Shown: piece after piece, positions 59,853-64,000 of the stretch
Position numbering within the stretch: the stretch's first letter is position 1
Layout: each line of letters begins with the position of its first letter
Source: Hemileia vastatrix
Taxonomy: Eukaryota > Basidiomycota > Pucciniomycetes > Pucciniales > Zaghouaniaceae
Direction of reading: 5' to 3'
DNA: 64,000 bases
Assembly: GCA_030280995.1 (NCBI GenBank)
Contig: JASXTE010000011.1
Span: forward strand, 18,898,103-18,962,102
The notes under the pieces: model-generated
Told to the model about the DNA's origin: nothing
The model's input: the letters and a program-made list of their open reading frames with translations, nothing else
Database searches by the model: none
Translations under genes and position numbers: made by a program

Positions 59853-61004
59853 ATGGCACCTGTTCAACGCACTCCTCCTACGGGCGCTACTACTAGGGCT
59901 TGCGCCAGAGGCAGGCCAACAGCCACACGGCCTGTTTCCCGCACTCACTCCTTGGAAACTCTTGACCTTAGGGAACGGGGACATTCAGTCCAATCTGTGG
60001 AAGACAACCCCCAGGATTTTAATGATTCTAGCGAGGAAGAAGAAGGAGAGTATACGATGCATGAGGCACCATCTGCCCCTGCTACTCACCCTTCTGGTCA
60101 ACCTTTGGAACCAGGACCATCTAATATGCTGGAAGACTTCATGAGACTTTTCATAAAAACCTTTTCAAATTAAATGTCTTCAGAGGGATCTAAATTCAAA
60201 ACTCCTTCCATGAAATCTCCTGATAAATTTGATGGAGAAAATCTAGACAGATTGCAGCCCTTCTTGCAAACCTGCAAGCTCCTGTTCCATAATGACCAAT
60301 TGAAGGTTGTTTATTCTTCCTCATTCCTAGCCGGAAAAGCAGCAAGATGGTTCAAACCTTATCTTCTCATGCTCTCTTTGACAGAAACCCACTTACTTAT
60401 TAATAACTAAGAAAAGTTCAAAGACCAACTCTTTACACTTTTTGGTGACCCTAATGAAACTGACAACGCAGAAATTGAATTGGATTTCCTCCGCATGAGT
60501 GATAATGGTAAAGCCTCTGAATATATCTCAAACTTCAGAGCACTTCAAACTGGAGTAGGTTGGAATGATGCTGCCCTCAAGTATCATTTCAAAAAGGGAC
60601 TTCCTTCGAGGATTCTGGATCAATTAAATCTTCATGGTCAGAAGATGACTACTTTAACAAGTTTAATGGATCAAACCCTTGAACTCGACGGCGTTTACCA
60701 AGGACGACTACAACATTGTCAATATGCCAAAAAATCTCAAGTCCTTAATTTTAAATCGGGACCTTCTTTACACCCACGTACAACTCAATCCAGACCCAAT
60801 AAGGGAAAGGACAAACCTCAACCAAAAGGCTCGACCCCAGGCAACATCATTAAAGTACTGGATCCAAAAGGGGAACTTAAAGAAGCTGAGAGGAAGAGGC
60901 AAGCAGATAATGGGTTATGTATGTATTGTGGGGGTAAGCACAAGCTAGAAGATTGTGTAAAGTTGAAGGAAAGAGAAGGTACTAGTTCAAGGTCAAAAAA
61001 CTAG
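59853..61004 (+). pseudogene. Gag of the + strand gypsy, two in-frame stops
   Basis: One frame throughout: MAPVQRTPPTGATTRACARGRP at the start, an acidic part, then the capsid-like PDKFDGENLDRLQPFLQTCKLLF, AARWFKPYL, FLRMSDNGKASEYISNFRALQ and a zinc knuckle CMYCGGKHKLEDC (C-x2-C-x3-H-x4-C) before the end. TAA at 60171-60173 and TAA at 60408-60410 interrupt it while the frame stays open on both sides; both would come from CAA by C-to-T. The true gag stop TAG at 61002-61004 follows a slippery heptamer. An ATG at 60174 could also be an internal start. Confidence 0.8.
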
Positions 61005-61038
61005 TAGATAGTTTACTTGTGTGCAAAGCAAACTATCT
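60995..61038 (+). promoter_or_regulatory. -1 ribosomal frameshift signal between gag and pol
   Basis: Slippery heptamer A AAA AAC at 60995-61001 in the gag frame (TCA AAA AAC TAG), immediately before the gag stop. Slipping back one base continues at CTA (61001) into the open protease frame. Four bases later a perfect 9-bp stem AGATAGTTT/AAACTATCT (61006-61014 with 61030-61038, 15-nt loop) follows. Heptamer, short spacer and stem form the standard layout of -1 frameshift sites in retroelements. Confidence 0.75.
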
Positions 61039-61789
61039 TATCTCTCCCAATGCACAAAATCTCCATGTCTTAAGGACTGGAGTTGCCTTAAACCGCTTGA
61101 GATTCATTCTTTTCAAGGAGGATACCCCCTTCAGTTGTCTTATAGACTCTGGAGCTTCAATTTCTTTTGTCATTTTATCTTTTTCTGAGAAGTTAAAGCT
61201 GACATTCACAGATATTTATCGAACTCCAATTTATTTGGTCAAATCAGAGGAACCTAAATATTGGCTAAGTAAGAAAGTTTTATATGTTTTCAAATTTTCG
61301 AACTTTCCCCCCTTCGAGTGGGAATTATCAGTCTTGGACGCCCCAAGAATGGATGATATCATCCTTGGCCATGACTTTTTAACGCATTGGAATCCTGAAA
61401 TTGATTGGTCACGGGGATTGATCACCCCACGTACTAAGTATATTTCTAATTCTTCAATGCAGGTCAATAGGGAATTAAACAACCCACCTGACAATATCCT
61501 GCTAGAGGACAAATCTCTGCCAGATGACTTGAAAGCATCTGATCTTTCTCTATTTAAGAAATTGGCTAACCCTTCTAGCTCGATCACTTCACTTGAAGAG
61601 GATTTAAATTGCCTTGAAGTAGTCAAATTATGCTCTCTCAATTCTGGTCTTCCCTTGACAGATTCTCTCGAAGATGATGAGGACAACCAAATCAAAGTTG
61701 AAGCCATTAAATCAACTCTACCGGAAATCTATCATGATTTCCTCGATGTTTTCTCAATCTGGAAGGCCAATAAGTTACCACCTCATTGA
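61001..61789 (+). pseudogene. Protease and linker of the + strand gypsy
   Basis: In the -1 frame: LVDSLLVCKANYLIS, then FSCLIDSGASISFVI with the D-S-G active site, and DDIILGHDFLTHWNPEIDWSRG, typical of gypsy retropepsins. A long acidic linker follows up to KANKLPPH and a stop at 61787-61789. Apart from the needed frameshift this part is intact. Confidence 0.8.
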
Positions 61790-63124
61790 CCCTATGACCA
61801 TTAAATAGAGTTAATAGGTCCAATACCTCCGGCAGCTCCTGTCTATTCTTTATTGAAGGACAAATTGCAAGTTCTTTGAGACTACATTGCAGAGAATGTA
61901 GCCAAAGGTTTCATCAGAGCCAGTAAGTCTTCAACTGGCTCCCCTGTTCTTTTTGTAAAGAAAAAAGACGGTAGCCTTAGGTTGTGTGTTGACTATAGAA
62001 AGCTCAACACAGTTACAAAGAAGAATGCATACCCAGTTCCTCCTATGTCATTGCTTCTTACCCTTTTTAATGGTGCTAATTTCTTTTCTAAAATTGATCT
62101 TAGAGGCGCTTATAATCTTATTTGCATCGTGGAAGGTCATGAACCACTGACTGCAATGCGCACTAGATTTGGTAGTTTTGAATATTTAGTAAAGCCTTTT
62201 GGATTATGTAACGCACCATCTACTTTTTAAACTTTTGTTAATGACATCTTTCAAGATGTTGTTGTCTACTTAGAAAATATTTTAATTTTCTTGAAGACAA
62301 TGGATGAACATATTCATCATGTTTGACAGGTTCTAAATTGCCTTTGAGATCATGGTCTCTATGCCAAGCACAATAAATGAAAATTCCATCTTAAATCTAT
62401 TGATTTTTTGAGTTTTACGTTGTCCACTGATGGTTTAGTGCATGGACTACAAAAAGGTACAAAAAGTCCTGGAATGGCCTGAGCCCAAAACTGTTAAATC
62501 ACTTTAAGGAATTTTGGGGTTTTCCAATTTCTATAGAAGATTTATTAAAGATTAATCTAAAACTATTTCCAATCTTAGGTCTCTTCTTAGAAAAGATGTT
62601 CCTTTTGTTTTTACTTCTACAGCACAAAAGGAATTCAAAGCATTGAAGACTTCATTTACCACAGCTCCAATTCATTGACACTTTGATTCTACTGCTTCAA
62701 CAATAGTCGAGACAGACGCTAGAAATTATGCTATCACAGGGGTCATTTCTCAATTAAATCCTGAAAAAAAATTGTTTCACCCTGTTGCTTTCGAGTCACG
62801 CAAACTCATTGCAGCAGAATTAAATTACAAAATTCATGACAAGGAGCTTTTAGCTATTATCCATTGTCTTAAAAAATGGTGCTCTTTTCTTCTCAGCCTA
62901 GATAGTCCTTTTCAAATCCTGACTGACCATAATGCTTTGAAATACTTTATGTCTTCCAAAGTGTTAACCAGGTATCAAGCCAGGTGGGCTGAATTTTTTC
63001 TTAATTTCTTTTTTCTATTTCCCATTGCCCAGGTAAGAACTGCATTGGCCCAGATATCCTGTCACGTCGGGATGACGTTTACCCACAGAGGGGGGACACA
63101 TTTGCTGACAATAACCCAGCAAAT
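61790..63124 (+). pseudogene. RT and RNase H of the + strand gypsy
   Basis: [36 protein letters not shown] (first Asp), [20 protein letters not shown], stop, TFVNDIFQDV, then VYLENILIF where YLDD is expected, so two catalytic Asp codons are lost. More stops follow at about 62228, 62324 and 62350. RNase H: ETDARNYAITGVISQLNP, then 62772-63128 with HPVAFESRKLIAAELNYKIHDKELLAIIHCLKKW. Several of the nonsense codons are TAA or TGA where CAA or CGA is expected. Confidence 0.8.
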
Positions 63125-64000
63125 GTGAAATCAATTTTCAACAAAACAATGTTAACGACTCATCAACTTAATTTGATGACAATTCAATCTTTCCAAAATC
63201 CACTATGCAACATCCTCGAAGCTCAGTCAAAGGACAATTATTGCTTAGGGTTAAAAGACAAAATACTCTCGAAGCAAGGGGCCAAAAGATTTAGTATTGA
63301 ATCAGGTCTATTAGTTTTTGAAGGTAGAGTAGTCATACCTGACAACAATGAAATAAAATTATGGATTTTCAATAGTCGACATGATTCTCCATTAGCTGGT
63401 CATTTTGGGATTGATAAAACCTACCAGTTAATTGCAAGGGATTTCTTCTGGCCAGGAATGACTGGAGAAATCAAGGCCTATATAAGATCTTGTTATGAAT
63501 GTAATAGGAATAAGGCTCCCCGTCACCAGAAGCATGGGTTGCTTCAACTGCTTCCTATTCCCTCTAAACCTTGGGAATCTTTATCGATAAATTTTATTTT
63601 TCAACATCCTCTTTCTAATAATTTTGATGCTATATTAGTAATAGTAGATAGTTTTTAAAAGATGTCTATTTTCATTAAAACCACTACTACTGCTACAGCA
63701 GAAGATTTGTCAAAATTGTTTCTAGAATATGTATTTTCCAAACATGGCTTACCTAATGATATTATTTCAGATAGAGGCTCATTGTTTGTATCCACATTCT
63801 GGATTCAATTGTGTTTACAACTCAATATCACAAGGAATCTCTCCATAGCCTATCATCCTGAAACCAATGGACAAACGTAAAGGGTCATCCAAATCCTCGA
63901 ACAATACCTTTGAATGTATGTCAGTTATCAACAAGACAATTGGATCACATGGTTACCATTGGCCGAATTTTCTTATAATAACTCAACTCATTCTTCAACA
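63125..64000 (+). pseudogene. Integrase of the + strand gypsy, partial
   Basis: Zinc-binding part: HDSPLAGHFGIDKTYQLI, then CYECNRNKAPRH (H-H-C-C). Core: WESLSINFIF, where Asn stands in the place of the first Asp. After a stop at about 63656 come HGLPNDIISDRGSLF (second Asp) and AYHPETNGQT followed by a stop. The window ends inside the core or just after it. Inactive. Confidence 0.75.

Larger units (their letters stand above)
58970..64000 (+). mobile_element. Decayed Ty3/gypsy element on +, runs off the window
   Basis: LTR 58970-59777, leader, gag 59853-61004, then protease, RT, RNase H and integrase in the -1 frame relative to gag, with about ten stops. The 3' end lies outside. It is the same lineage as the fragment at 45319-46880 and unlike both the intact element and copies A/B. 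It is nested in copy B, so it is younger than B's insertion. Confidence 0.85.

Overview
The window looks like a gene-poor, repeat-rich stretch of a basidiomycete nuclear genome, most likely a rust fungus (Pucciniales) with a large AT-rich genome. The clues are short spliceosomal introns of about 56-76 nt with GT(A/G)AGT- or GTATGT-type donors, a Tet-like 2OG-Fe(II) oxygenase of the kind expanded in rusts, a tnp2/Plavaka-like CMC transposase, and several nested Ty3/gypsy families. The organism is inferred, not shown. No tRNA, rRNA or ordinary housekeeping gene was recognised.

Left part (1-11,277): an AT-rich desert, then a striking array of about 13 adjacent, mostly perfect hairpins (3,913-4,632), a Tet-like oxygenase gene on + (about 6,259-7,345), and a five-exon gene of unknown function on - (8,295-10,723).

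A young complete Ty3/gypsy chromovirus lies at 11,278-20,456. It has two 1,140-bp LTRs with two differences noticed between them, a 5-bp ATAAA target duplication, and an uninterrupted 2,055-codon gag-pol with every catalytic residue present. A second reading frame is open across about 590 nt of gag, and a phase-0 intron-like segment would splice the gag start codon onto it.

The middle part (20,457-33,180) starts with about 20 palindromes around TTTCGATCGAAA (20,942-22,878), partly folded into a 280-bp inverted repeat. Next come an uncharacterised protein gene on - (23,095-24,760), a tnp2/Plavaka-like transposase on - with two in-frame stops (25,183-28,570), a paralogue of that uncharacterised protein on + (29,647-30,768), and an SNF2 helicase-like gene on - with one in-frame stop (30,901-33,180). 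An oxygenase, an SNF2 remodeller, a CMC transposase and two members of one unknown family within 28 kb (once the gypsy is removed) suggest a cargo-carrying transposon, but I could not find its ends.

The right part (34,319-64,000) is a nest of decayed gypsy elements. Copies A (35,245-45,318) and B (about 47,313-58,969) run on - and belong to one family. Each carries a solo LTR at a site where the other copy is empty. B has a decayed, intron-containing Cys-rich gene in antisense between pol and its 3' LTR. Another gypsy on + enters B at 58,970 and runs off the end. It keeps a textbook -1 frameshift signal (A AAA AAC plus a 9-bp stem) at its gag stop codon. Many of the nonsense codons in the window can be explained by C-to-T change of CAA, CAG or CGA.
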